Source of the DNA: Bog-756 sp963696495
Lineage (GTDB): Bacteria; Actinomycetota; Acidimicrobiia; Acidimicrobiales; RAAP-2
Length of the DNA stretch: 64,000 nt
NCBI GenBank assembly: GCA_963696495.1
Contig: CAVOKJ010000004.1
Location: 1-64,000, forward strand
Direction of reading: 5' to 3'
The position numbers and the translations under genes are program-made. Below, in pieces: positions 15,188-23,239 of the stretch. The notes under the pieces are model-generated. The model ran no database searches and was not told the DNA's origin. It saw only the letters and a list, made by a program, of their open reading frames with translations. Every line of letters begins with the position of its first letter. The stretch's first letter is position 1.

Positions 15188-15979
15188 ATGGCACCGAAGC
15201 TTCTGGTCGTCGGGGGCGGGAAGATGGGCTCGGCCCTGCTCACCGGTCTGATCTCCTCGGGGTGGGCGCCGGTGGAGTCCTTGGCGGTCACCGACCCCGA
15301 CCCCGGCCAGCGCCGACGCCTCGCCGACACCCATCCGGGGCTGGAGGTGGTGGGCGGGCCCGTCGCCGCCGACAGCGCCGTGTTGGCGGTCAAGCCCGAT
15401 GTGGCCGAGGCGGTCCTGCAGACCCTGGCGGCCGTGGGGATCACCCGGGTGCTCTCGATCGTGGCCGGCCTGTCGTCCGCCCGCCTCGAGGCGGCCCTCG
15501 CCCCCGGCGCCGTGGTGATCCGGGCCATGCCCAACACCCCCTCGCTGATCGGGGCCGGGGCGGCGGGGATGTCGGGCGGCAGCGCCGCCTCGTCCGCCGA
15601 CCTCGACTGGGCGGAGGGCGTGCTCGGCGCGGTGGGCACGGTGGTCCGACTGCCGGAGCGGCATCTCGACGCGGTCACCGGCCTGTCGGGTTCGGGTCCG
15701 GCCTACCTGTTCCTGGTGGCAGAGGCGATGATCGAGGGTGGGGTCATGGCCGGCCTGACCCGTGAGGTCAGCCAGGATCTCGTCATCGCCACCATCCTCG
15801 GATCGGCCCGCCTGATGGCCGAGACCGGTGACGATCCGGGCGTGCTCCGCTCGGCGGTGACCTCGCCCGGTGGGACCACGGCCGCCGGCCTCCGGACCCT
15901 GGAGTTCAAGGCGGTCCGCTCGGCGTTCATCGAGGCGGTGGCGGCCGCCACGGAGCGTTCGAGGCAGCTCGGGCGATGA
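15188..15979 (+). CDS. proC: Pyrroline-5-carboxylate reductase
   Basis: 263 residues. It reduces 1-pyrroline-5-carboxylate to L-proline with NAD(P)H, the last step of proline synthesis. The N-terminal Rossmann motif GGGKMGSALL lies at 8-17, followed by AVKPDVAEAVL and IRAMPNTPSLIG. The C-terminal dimer domain has the family signature AVTGLSGSGPAYLF and the TSPGGTTAAGL block. Length is typical. It starts a group with the SAM hydrolase gene (67-bp gap). No frameshift or unusual residue is seen. Confidence 0.95.
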   Translation: MAPKLLVVGGGKMGSALLTGLISSGWAPVESLAVTDPDPGQRRRLADTHPGLEVVGGPVAADSAVLAVKPDVAEAVLQTLAAVGITRVLSIVAGLSSARLEAALAPGAVVIRAMPNTPSLIGAGAAGMSGGSAASSADLDWAEGVLGAVGTVVRLPERHLDAVTGLSGSGPAYLFLVAEAMIEGGVMAGLTREVSQDLVIATILGSARLMAETGDDPGVLRSAVTSPGGTTAAGLRTLEFKAVRSAFIEAVAAATERSRQLGR

Positions 15980-16045
15980 GGTCGGCGGCGAGCGGGCACG
16001 TGCCCGGTCGTCCGGCACCGGGAGAGACGGGTCGGGGGCACTCCC

Positions 16046-17116
16046 GTGCCGACTGAACCCGGCCCGCCCGCCGTCTTCTTCCTGTCCGACTACGGCACCG
16101 CCGACGAGTTCGTCGGCGTCGTGCACGCCGTGCTGCACCGTCTCGCCCCCGGCGTGGAGGTCATCGATCTCTCCCATCAGATCCCACCGTTCGACATCGC
16201 CGCCGGCGCCTCGTTGCTGGCCCGGAGCGCACCCCATCTCGGGCCCGGGGTGGTGCTGGCCGTGGTCGACCCCGGCGTCGGATCCGCCCGGAGGGCCGTG
16301 GCCGTTGGCACCGGTTCCTCGACGGGTGGGCCGGGGACCGCGGGATCGGGGACGGCGGGATCGGGGGCCGCGGGGCCGGCGGGATCGGGGGCCTTCGGAG
16401 GTCCGGCCTGGTTGGTCGGTCCCGACAACGGCCTGCTCCTCCCGGCCGCCGACGTCCTGGGCGGTCCCGTCCGGGTGATCGAGATCACCCGGGTGCCGGG
16501 TGGTGGACCGCCGGTCGCCCGCCCAACCGGTGGGCTGTCCGGGCACCGTCCGGGCGCGACCTTCGACGGCCGGGACGTCTTCGCTCCGGTTGCCGCCTAC
16601 CTGGCCAGCGGTGGTGATCCGGCTCGGCTCGGGGACGAGCGTGACCCGCACACGCTGGCCGAGGTGGTGCCCATTGACGGGGCGCCGGCCGGTGGTGCGT
16701 CCGGCGGTGCCCCGGGGAGCCGACCGGGCGGCCCGCTGGTCACCTCGGTCGGTTGGGTCGACCGTTTCGGGAATGTCCAGCTGACGCTCACGCCGGATGA
16801 ACTGGTCGGATGGGGCCTCGCCCCGGGCGGGACGGCCTCGGTGGACCTGCTGTCGGGTCTGGCCGGAACCGGCGTCGACGCCGGGGCGGACGCGGACGGC
16901 GGCCACCGGGGCCTCCCGGGACCGTTCCCGGCCCGGTGGGTCGGCGCCTTCGCCGACCTGGCTCCGGGTGAGCTCGGTCTCCTGACCGATGCCAACGGGT
17001 CGATCGCCCTGGTGCTCGACCGGGCGTCGGCCGCCCATCGGCTCGGCGTGACGCAGCCGGGGGCGCCCGTCGAGCTGCGGGTCGAGCGGGACGCGGTGGC
17101 CGGGGCCACCGACTGA
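16046..17116 (+). CDS. S-adenosyl-L-methionine hydrolase (DUF62 family)
   Basis: 356 residues. Family enzymes use water/hydroxide to split SAM into adenosine and methionine; fluorinase and chlorinase are relatives. Visible motifs are SDYGTADEFVGVVHAVL (about 14-30), VVDPGVGSARRAV (73-85), VGPDNGLL and the C-terminal barrel VTSVGWVDRFGNVQLT. The loop between the second and third motif (about 90-120) is expanded by a Gly/Ser/Ala repeat (TAGSGTAGSGAAGPAGSG) absent from typical members, and another Gly-rich insert occurs near 215-228. A halogenase role is unlikely, but the sequence alone cannot exclude it. Confidence 0.85.
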   Translation: MPTEPGPPAVFFLSDYGTADEFVGVVHAVLHRLAPGVEVIDLSHQIPPFDIAAGASLLARSAPHLGPGVVLAVVDPGVGSARRAVAVGTGSSTGGPGTAGSGTAGSGAAGPAGSGAFGGPAWLVGPDNGLLLPAADVLGGPVRVIEITRVPGGGPPVARPTGGLSGHRPGATFDGRDVFAPVAAYLASGGDPARLGDERDPHTLAEVVPIDGAPAGGASGGAPGSRPGGPLVTSVGWVDRFGNVQLTLTPDELVGWGLAPGGTASVDLLSGLAGTGVDAGADADGGHRGLPGPFPARWVGAFADLAPGELGLLTDANGSIALVLDRASAAHRLGVTQPGAPVELRVERDAVAGATD

Positions 17117-17287
17117 CCGCTCCCCGTCACCGACCCGTGGAGCGCTGTTCTCCGACCGGGTTGGCCGACAGCACCCGCCGGTCTTCCCGCCCACGTACCG
17201 GTCGGCGGGGCCTGGTTGCGCCTCCACCGGAACCGCTCCGGCCCGATCCGGAACGCACCGGGCTTTCCGCGTCCCTCCCCACGGCCC

Positions 17288-17293
17288 TACGAT
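17288..17293 (+). promoter_or_regulatory. -10 element TACGAT before rex
   Basis: It ends 6 nt before the GTG at 17300. No Shine-Dalgarno is present. No Rex operator palindrome (TGTGAA...TTCACA) was found in 17117-17300. Confidence 0.45.
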
Positions 17294-17299
17294 CCACGC

Positions 17300-18049
17300 G
17301 TGCCCGGAGACCCCTCCCCACCGTCGCCGCTCCCACCCCCGGCGAGCGCCGCCAGCGGCTCGCGGCGAATTCCCGAGGCCACGGTGGCCCGCCTTCCCGT
17401 CTACCAGCGCATCCTCGAAGAACTGCTGCGGTCCGGCACCACCACCGTCTCCTCCGAGGTGCTGGCGTCGGCCGCCCGGGTCAACGCGTCCAAGGTGCGC
17501 AAGGACCTCTCGCTGCTGGGCTCGTTCGGGACCAGGGGCGCGGGCTACGACGCCGCCTTCCTCATCGAGCAGATCGATCGGCAGCTCGGACTGGACCGCG
17601 TCTGGTCGGTGGTGATCGCCGGCATCGGCAACCTGGGTCGGGCCCTCGCCCGCTCCCAGGGGTTCGCCGCCCGCAACTTCCGGATCGCCGCGCTGATCGA
17701 CAACGACCCCGCCATCATCGGGGAATCGGTCGACGGCGTGACCGTGCGCCATCCCGACGAGCTCCCGGGCATCGCCGCCGAGACTCCGCTGTCCATCGGG
17801 GTGATCACGACGCCGGCCTCGGTCGCCCAGCGGGTGGCCGACACCATGGTCGGTGCCGGTGTGCGCTCGATCCTCAATTTCGCTCCCCAGGTCCTCGAGG
17901 TCCCACCCGAAGTGCTCCTCCGCTACGTGGATCTGAGCATCGAGCTGCAGGTCATGAGCTTCTACCAGTCCCGCCTGGACGAGAGCCCCGAGAGTGCCGA
18001 CATGCCGGCCATCCGCTCCGTCGGGGTTTCGACACGGTCGTCGACCTGA
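17300..18049 (+). CDS. rex: Redox-sensing repressor Rex
   Basis: 249 residues. Rex senses the NADH/NAD+ ratio and represses respiratory and fermentative genes when NADH is low. A winged HTH (LPVYQRILEELL ... NASKVRKDLSLLGSFG, about 33-80) is followed by a Rossmann domain with GIGNLGRAL (about 113-121) and the C-terminal swapped helix LSIELQVMSFY. I prefer GTG 17300 to a TTG at 17216, because TACGAT lies 6 nt upstream and the family has no long N-terminus. The Pro-rich first 25 residues are unusual. It precedes hemA as in the Streptomyces rex-hemACD cluster. Confidence 0.92.
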   Translation: MPGDPSPPSPLPPPASAASGSRRIPEATVARLPVYQRILEELLRSGTTTVSSEVLASAARVNASKVRKDLSLLGSFGTRGAGYDAAFLIEQIDRQLGLDRVWSVVIAGIGNLGRALARSQGFAARNFRIAALIDNDPAIIGESVDGVTVRHPDELPGIAAETPLSIGVITTPASVAQRVADTMVGAGVRSILNFAPQVLEVPPEVLLRYVDLSIELQVMSFYQSRLDESPESADMPAIRSVGVSTRSST

Positions 18050-18141
18050 GCGGGCGGTCCCGGCCGCCGAGTGGCGGTGGTCGCCCCGGTCCGCGAAGCT
18101 GGCCCACCGGTACCGCTGTCCGGATGCCGCCCGCCCGGCTC

Positions 18142-18192
18142 TACGATTGGGGGGTGGGCTTGTCCGACCATGACCCCCGATCGAGGCTGTGA
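18142..18192 (+). promoter_or_regulatory. hemA leader: promoter and 12-codon leaderless ORF
   Basis: TACGAT (18142-18147) ends 6 nt before a GTG at 18154 that opens a 12-codon reading frame ending in TGA at 18190-18192. The hemA GTG is 48 nt further on, in the same frame. The spacing equals that of the leaderless genes in this window, so a short peptide may be translated ahead of hemA. No amino-acid run that would suggest attenuation is evident. Confidence 0.35.
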
Positions 18193-18240
18193 GCGAGTGA
18201 AGCACCAGGTGAATCACAGGGGGACGACGGGGGTGCGGCC

Positions 18241-19524
18241 GTGTCGGTGATCGTCGTCGGTCTCGAGCAGCGCCACTCGCCGCTCGACCTGCTGGAACGG
18301 GTGGCGGTGACCGAGGCCGAGCTGCCCAAGGCGTTGGGCCGCCTGCGCGACCGGTCCAACCTCTCCGAGGTGGTCATCCTGTCCACCTGCCTCCGGACCG
18401 AGGTCTATGCGGTCGTCGAGCGGTTCCACGAGGGCGTGGACGACCTGCAGGAATTCCTGGCCACCATGAGCGGTAGCCCGCTCGAAGCGCTCGCCGACCA
18501 CTTCACGGTGCGCTTCGACGACGACGTGACCAACCATCTGTTCACGGTGGCCGCCGGTCTGGACTCGGCCGTGCTGGGGGAGTCCGAGGTCCTGGGCCAG
18601 GTGCGCAGGGCCTGGGAGAAGGCCCAGTCGGAGAAGGTGTCCGGGCCGGTGCTCGGCGCGCTGTTCCGGCATGCGGTCGAGGCCGGCAAGCGGGTCCGCT
18701 CGGAGACCAGCATCGCCCGGGGGATCACCTCGCTGTCGCACGGAGCCGTGGCCCTCGCCGCCGGGCGGCGACCCGACGGCCTGCGGGGGGCCGGCGTCCT
18801 CGTGGTGGGCGCGGGGGAGATGGGTGAAGGGGTGGTCCAGGCCCTCGACGGGCTGGGAGTCCGCCAGCTGGTGGTGGCCAACCGGACCGCCGACCGGGCC
18901 GATGAGCTGGCGGCCGGGTTGCCGGCCCCGCTCGCCGAGCGCACCAGGACGGCGGGCCTCGACGACCTCGGCCCCCTCATGCGGGCCGCCGACGTGGTCT
19001 TCACCTCGGTGGGCACCACCCACCCGCTGATCGACCGGGCGACGGTCGAGGCGGCGGCGGGCGTGGGCGGCCGGGAGCTACCGCTGCTCATCGTCGACCT
19101 CGGTGTGCCCCGCAACGTCGAGCCCTCGGCCGCCGGACTTGCCGGCGTGGTGCTCTTGGACATGGAGGTGCTCCGCTCGGCGGTCGCCGACGCCCTGTCC
19201 GGTCGCCAGGACGAGGTGGCCGGCGCCACCCACATCGTCACCGACGAGGTGGAGCGGTACCGGCTGGCGTCACGGGCCCGCGACGCCGCACCCATGGTGT
19301 CGGCGCTGCGGGCACGCGTCGAAGAGGCCCGGCTGGTCGAGTTCGAGCGGCAGCGGGCCAAGCACTCGGAGCTGTCCGACGCCCAGTGGGACCAGGTGGA
19401 TGCCGTGACCCGGGCCATGGTCGCCAAGCTGCTGCACCAGCCCACCGTGGCCCTGAAGGACGCGGCGGGCACACCTCGGGGCGAACGCCTCGTCGAGGCG
19501 CTCCGAACCCTGTTCAACCTGTAG
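18241..19524 (+). CDS. hemA: Glutamyl-tRNA reductase
   Basis: 427 residues. It reduces glutamyl-tRNA(Glu) to glutamate-1-semialdehyde with NADPH, the first step of the C5 tetrapyrrole pathway. The catalytic cysteine is C50 in LSTCLRTEVY; the usual motif is TCNR(T/V)E, so the Asn is replaced by Leu. GESEVLGQVRRAWEKA and the NADPH Rossmann motif VVGAGEMGEGV (about 184-194) follow, then the C-terminal dimerisation helices. Heme-sensitive N-terminal residues of enteric HemA are not evident. It heads the cluster hemA-hemC-cobA-hemD-hemB-hemL. Confidence 0.94.
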   Translation: MSVIVVGLEQRHSPLDLLERVAVTEAELPKALGRLRDRSNLSEVVILSTCLRTEVYAVVERFHEGVDDLQEFLATMSGSPLEALADHFTVRFDDDVTNHLFTVAAGLDSAVLGESEVLGQVRRAWEKAQSEKVSGPVLGALFRHAVEAGKRVRSETSIARGITSLSHGAVALAAGRRPDGLRGAGVLVVGAGEMGEGVVQALDGLGVRQLVVANRTADRADELAAGLPAPLAERTRTAGLDDLGPLMRAADVVFTSVGTTHPLIDRATVEAAAGVGGRELPLLIVDLGVPRNVEPSAAGLAGVVLLDMEVLRSAVADALSGRQDEVAGATHIVTDEVERYRLASRARDAAPMVSALRARVEEARLVEFERQRAKHSELSDAQWDQVDAVTRAMVAKLLHQPTVALKDAAGTPRGERLVEALRTLFNL

Positions 19525-19547
19525 TCGGTGTCCGAACGGTCGGCGTC

Positions 19548-20576
19548 GTGACTGATCGGCCGGCACTCCGATTGGCGACCAGGGGATCGCCGCTGGCCCT
19601 CTGGCAGGCGGATCGGGTGGCCGGGCTCCTCGGACGGGTGGGGATCACCACCTCGGTCGTGATCGTCGAGACCACCGGCGATCGCCGCATCGACGTCCCG
19701 CTCGACCAGCTCGGCGGGCGGGGCGTCTTCGTCAAGGAGGTGCAGGCGGCCGTGGTGCGCGGCGATGCCGACGCGGCAGTCCACTCCGCCAAGGACCTGC
19801 CGGCCGACCCAGCGCTGGCCGCCCCGGGGCTGGTGCTGGCGGCGTTCCCCGAGCGGGTCGACACGAGGGACCTCCTGGTCGGCGGTCGGCTCGGTGCCCT
19901 TCCCACCGGGGCCACCGTGGCCACCGGTTCGGCCCGGCGTCGCGTGCAGCTGGCCAATCTCCGCCCCGACCTCACCTTCGCCGGCCTGCGCGGCAACCTG
20001 GCGACGCGGTTGGCCGTCGCCGGCACCGGCCCGGTGGACGTGGTGGTGGTGGCCAAGGCGGCCGTCGACCGGTTGGGATGGTCGCCACCGGAGGGGCTGG
20101 AGACCGAGGTGCTGGCGCCGCGGGTCATGCTGCCCCAGGTCGGCCAAGGGGCGCTGGCGGTGGAGTGCCGGGTCGACGACACGGACACACGGGTCGCCCT
20201 CGAGGCGATCGACGACCCCGGCGTGGCCGCCCTGGTGGCCGCCGAGCGGGCGTTCCTGGCCGAGCTCGGCGGTGGCTGCACGCTGCCCGTGGGCGCCAAT
20301 GCCCAGTGGGCGGCGATCGACCGGCACGCCGGTCCGGAGACCGGGCCGCCATCGGGGTCGGGATCCGGGTCGGGCCCGGGATCGGGGTCGGCCCCCGGTC
20401 GCGTGGTCCTGGCCGCCATGGTGGCCAGCGCCGACGGGGTCGTGGTGCTGCGCCACACCGCCGAGGGTGACGCGCCCGACGAGTTGGGCCGGCAGGCGGC
20501 GCGTTACCTGCTCGACGAGGCGGGTGGGCGGGACCTCGGCGACTGGTCCCCGGTCCCGGGTGACGCGGGCCGGTGA
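19548..20576 (+). CDS. hemC: Hydroxymethylbilane synthase
   Basis: 342 residues. It polymerises four porphobilinogens to hydroxymethylbilane. The N-terminal RLATRGSPLALWQA, VHSAKDLP, ATGSARRRVQL and LPQVGQGALAVE blocks are all present. C244 in GGGCTLPVG carries the dipyrromethane cofactor. The C-terminal domain has a Gly/Ser/Pro repeat (about 266-284, GSGSGSGPGSGS) inserted in a loop. The GTG at 19548 is 23 nt after hemA. The stop overlaps the cobA GTG by 4 nt. Confidence 0.94.
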   Translation: MTDRPALRLATRGSPLALWQADRVAGLLGRVGITTSVVIVETTGDRRIDVPLDQLGGRGVFVKEVQAAVVRGDADAAVHSAKDLPADPALAAPGLVLAAFPERVDTRDLLVGGRLGALPTGATVATGSARRRVQLANLRPDLTFAGLRGNLATRLAVAGTGPVDVVVVAKAAVDRLGWSPPEGLETEVLAPRVMLPQVGQGALAVECRVDDTDTRVALEAIDDPGVAALVAAERAFLAELGGGCTLPVGANAQWAAIDRHAGPETGPPSGSGSGSGPGSGSAPGRVVLAAMVASADGVVVLRHTAEGDAPDELGRQAARYLLDEAGGRDLGDWSPVPGDAGR

Positions 20577-21304
20577 CCGTCTCGCTGGTCGGTGCCGGCC
20601 CCGGTGACCCCGGCCTGCTGACCCAGCGCGGGGCCGAGCTGATCCGCCAGGCCGACGTCGTCGTCTACGACCGGCTGGTGGACCGGCGGCTGCTCGACCT
20701 GGCGCCCGACGGGGCGGAGCTGGTCGACGTGGGCAAGGCGCCGGGGACCTCCGACCGCCAGTCGGAGATCAACGCCCTGCTCATCGAGCACGGACGGTCC
20801 GGCCGCCGGGTGGTGCGGCTGAAGGGGGGAGACCCGTTCGTCTTCGGGCGCGGGGGCGAGGAGGCCGAGGCCCTCCGCCAGGCCGACGTCACCTTCCAGG
20901 TGGTGCCCGGGGTGAGCTCGGCCTTCGCCGTGCCGGCCGCGGCCGGCATCCCCGTGACGCACCGGGGACTGGCCACCTCGGTGAGCGTGGTGACCGCCCG
21001 GGTGGGCGACCACTCGGGCTCCGAGCGGGTCGACTGGGAGGCGCTCGGACGGGTCGGCGGGACCCTGGTCATCCTGATGGGGATGTCCGAGCGGGGGAGC
21101 ATCACCGCCGGCCTGCTGGCCGGCGGTCGCCCGGCCGACACGCCGGTGGCTGTGGTCCACTGGGGGACGACCTCCCGGCAGCGGGTCGTGCGGGCGACGC
21201 TCGGTGCGTTGGCGTCCGTCGACCTGCCGCCGCCCGCCACCATCGTCGTCGGGTCGGTCGCCGCACTGGACGTCCTCGCCTCGGGTGAACGGCGAGGACG
21301 ATGA
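20573..21304 (+). CDS. cobA: Uroporphyrinogen-III C-methyltransferase
   Basis: 243 residues. It methylates uroporphyrinogen III at C2 and C7 with SAM to give precorrin-2, the branch to siroheme and cobalamin. Signature VSLVGAGPGDPGLLTQRGAE (residues 3-22), GGDPFVFGRGGEEAE (about 83-97) and VVPGVSSAFAVPAAAGIPVTH are all intact. It is a stand-alone methyltransferase; in many actinobacteria this domain is fused to HemD, which here is the next gene with a 4-nt ATGA overlap. No siroheme dehydrogenase/chelatase domain is attached. Confidence 0.93.
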   Translation: MTVSLVGAGPGDPGLLTQRGAELIRQADVVVYDRLVDRRLLDLAPDGAELVDVGKAPGTSDRQSEINALLIEHGRSGRRVVRLKGGDPFVFGRGGEEAEALRQADVTFQVVPGVSSAFAVPAAAGIPVTHRGLATSVSVVTARVGDHSGSERVDWEALGRVGGTLVILMGMSERGSITAGLLAGGRPADTPVAVVHWGTTSRQRVVRATLGALASVDLPPPATIVVGSVAALDVLASGERRGR

Positions 21305-22116
21305 CCGCCGCTCCCCTCGGCGGACACGGGGTGGTGGTGACGCGGGCCCGGTCGCAGTCGTCGGTGCTGGTGGAACGGCTGACCGGGCTGGGTGCCACGG
21401 TGGTCGAGCTCCCGGTGATCGTCGCCGCCGACCCTCGGGACGGCGGCGACGGGCTGGCCCTGGCGGCCGGACGGCTGTGCTCGGGCGCCTACGACTGGGT
21501 GGCGCTCACCTCGGCCAACGCCGTCGAGCGGCTCCTTGCCGCCCTGGCGGCCCTCGCCCCGGCGACGGTCCCGGCATCGGTGCGTTGGGCGGCGGTGGGG
21601 CCGGGTACGGCCCGGGCGCTCCTGGAAGGATCCGTGCGGGCAGACCTCGTCCCGCCGCGCTCGGTGTCCGAGTCCTTGGCCGAGGCCTTCCCCCTGCCGG
21701 CACCGTCGGGTGGCGCGGTGCTGTTCCCGCGGGCTGAGTCGGTGCGGGGTGCGCTGGCCGCCGGGCTGCGGGCCAAGGGGTGGTCGGTCGACGAAGTGGT
21801 CGCCTACCGGACCGTGGGGGGCGAACCCGATGCGGCGGCCGTCGACTCGGCCCGACGGTGCGAGGCCATCGCGTTCACCTCCTCGTCGACGGTGGCCCGC
21901 TCGGTCGACCTGCTCGGCACCGACGGGATCCCACCCGTGGTGGTCACCATCGGGCCGGTCACGTCGGCCTCCGCCCGGGCGGCCGGCCTGCTGGTGGCGA
22001 CGGAGGCCGATCCCCACACCATCGACGGCCTGGTCGACGCGGTGGTGGCGGCCCTGGCCGGTGACGGCCGGGAGCAACGGCGCCGTCGAGAGCAGCAGCA
22101 ACAGCACCAACAGTGA
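21301..22116 (+). CDS. hemD: Uroporphyrinogen-III synthase
   Basis: 271 residues. It closes hydroxymethylbilane to uroporphyrinogen III with inversion of ring D. The family is poorly conserved, but VVVTRARSQSSVLVERLTGLGATVVELP at the start, DWVALTSANAVERLL, GPGTARAL, PRAESVRGALAAGLRAKGW and EAIAFTSSSTVARSV fit its two-domain pattern. It lies directly after cobA with coupled translation. The C-terminal tail (RRRREQQQQHQQ) is low-complexity. Confidence 0.9.
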   Translation: MTAAPLGGHGVVVTRARSQSSVLVERLTGLGATVVELPVIVAADPRDGGDGLALAAGRLCSGAYDWVALTSANAVERLLAALAALAPATVPASVRWAAVGPGTARALLEGSVRADLVPPRSVSESLAEAFPLPAPSGGAVLFPRAESVRGALAAGLRAKGWSVDEVVAYRTVGGEPDAAAVDSARRCEAIAFTSSSTVARSVDLLGTDGIPPVVVTIGPVTSASARAAGLLVATEADPHTIDGLVDAVVAALAGDGREQRRRREQQQQHQQ

Positions 22117-22190
22117 CCACGCCTCCCCGGCGTCGCCCGGCTCCCCCGAGCCCGGGCGACACCCCCGGCACCGCCACGATCGTCCTGCCG

Positions 22191-22196
22191 TAGGCT
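22191..22196 (+). promoter_or_regulatory. -10 element TAGGCT before hemB
   Basis: It ends 8 nt before GTG 22205, suggesting that hemB-hemL can be transcribed separately from hemA-hemD as a leaderless message. Confidence 0.45.
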
Positions 22197-22204
22197 GGGC
22201 GACG

Positions 22205-23239
22205 GTGCCCGACGACCCCCTCGAACCATCCGGATCAGCGTCGAGGGCGCGGTTCCCGGCAACCCGTCCGCGCCGGCTGCGGCGGACGCCGGCCCTCCGG
22301 CGGCTGGTGGCCGAGGCCCGCCTCTCCGTCGACGACCTGGTGGCGCCCCTCTTCGTCGCCGACGGCATCGAACGGCCGCACCCCATCGCCTCGTTGCCCG
22401 GGGTCGTGCAGCACACCGTCGACACGGTGGCCACCGAGGTGAAGCGCCTGGCCGGTCTCGGCGTGCCCGGGGTGATCCTGTTCGGGGTGCCGCGGGCGGA
22501 GGACAAGGATGCCCTCGGCACCCAGGCCTCCCATCCCGACGGCATCACCCAACGGGCGCTGCGGGCCGTGCGCGACGCCGTCGGGGACTCCGTCGTCGTG
22601 ATGGCCGACTGCTGCCTCGACGAGTTCACCGACCACGGCCACTGCGGTGTCGTGGATCCGACCACCGGCCAGGTCGACAACGACGCCACCCTGCCGCTCT
22701 ACGCCGAGCTGGCCCTGGCCCAGGCCGCCGCCGGCGCCGACGTCATCGCCCCCAGCGGCATGATGGACGGCCAGGTCGGGGCCATCCGGGCGGCGCTGGA
22801 GGGGAGCGGGTTCCACGGCACCGCCGTCCTCGCCTACGCCGCCAAGTACGCCTCGGCGCTGTACGGGCCGTTCCGTGAGGCGGCGTCGGTGACCATCGCG
22901 GAGGGAGGGGACCGCAAGGGCTACCAACAGGACCCGACCAACCGCCGGGAGGCACTGGTCGAGGTGGCTCTGGACGTCGCCGAGGGTGCGGACATGGTGA
23001 TGGTCAAGCCGGCCCTCACCTATCTCGACGTCATCGCCGACGTGCGGAGCGCCGTCGACGTGCCGGTGGCCGCCTACCACGTGAGCGGCGAGTACGCCAT
23101 GGTCATGGCGGCGGCCGAGCGGGGCTGGATCGACGGGCGGGCCGTGGCCCTGGAGCAGCTGACGGCGGTCAAGCGGGCCGGCGCCGACTTCGTCCTCACC
23201 TACTTCGCCGGCGAGTTGGCCGAGGTGCTCGGTGGCTGA
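22205..23239 (+). CDS. hemB: Delta-aminolevulinic acid dehydratase
   Basis: 344 residues. It condenses two 5-aminolevulinates to porphobilinogen. The Schiff-base lysines are K214 (AKYASALYGPF) and K268 (MVMVKPALTY). The metal-binding loop is CCLDEFTDHGHC (136-147): the outer zinc cysteines are kept, but the middle one is Asp139, a mixed zinc/magnesium-type site. I chose GTG 22205 for the TAGGCT element 8 nt upstream; the frame is open much further but only as an antisense-like extension into hemD. It overlaps hemL by 8 nt. Confidence 0.94.
   Translation: MPDDPLEPSGSASRARFPATRPRRLRRTPALRRLVAEARLSVDDLVAPLFVADGIERPHPIASLPGVVQHTVDTVATEVKRLAGLGVPGVILFGVPRAEDKDALGTQASHPDGITQRALRAVRDAVGDSVVVMADCCLDEFTDHGHCGVVDPTTGQVDNDATLPLYAELALAQAAAGADVIAPSGMMDGQVGAIRAALEGSGFHGTAVLAYAAKYASALYGPFREAASVTIAEGGDRKGYQQDPTNRREALVEVALDVAEGADMVMVKPALTYLDVIADVRSAVDVPVAAYHVSGEYAMVMAAAERGWIDGRAVALEQLTAVKRAGADFVLTYFAGELAEVLGG

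Noticed and set aside
14984..18217. A very long open frame on the minus strand opposite proC, the SAM hydrolase gene and rex
   Set aside because: It lies opposite three well-identified genes, has His/Gly/Arg-rich composition typical of high-GC antisense frames and no domain.
18188..18218. Possible Rex operator before hemA (TGTGA...TCACA)
   Set aside because: The arms are separated by 21 nt and lack the TTGTGAA...TTCACAA core of known Rex sites.
20500..20600. Cobalamin riboswitch or other leader before cobA
   Set aside because: cobA overlaps hemC by 4 nt, leaving no space, and no B12-box-like sequence was seen.
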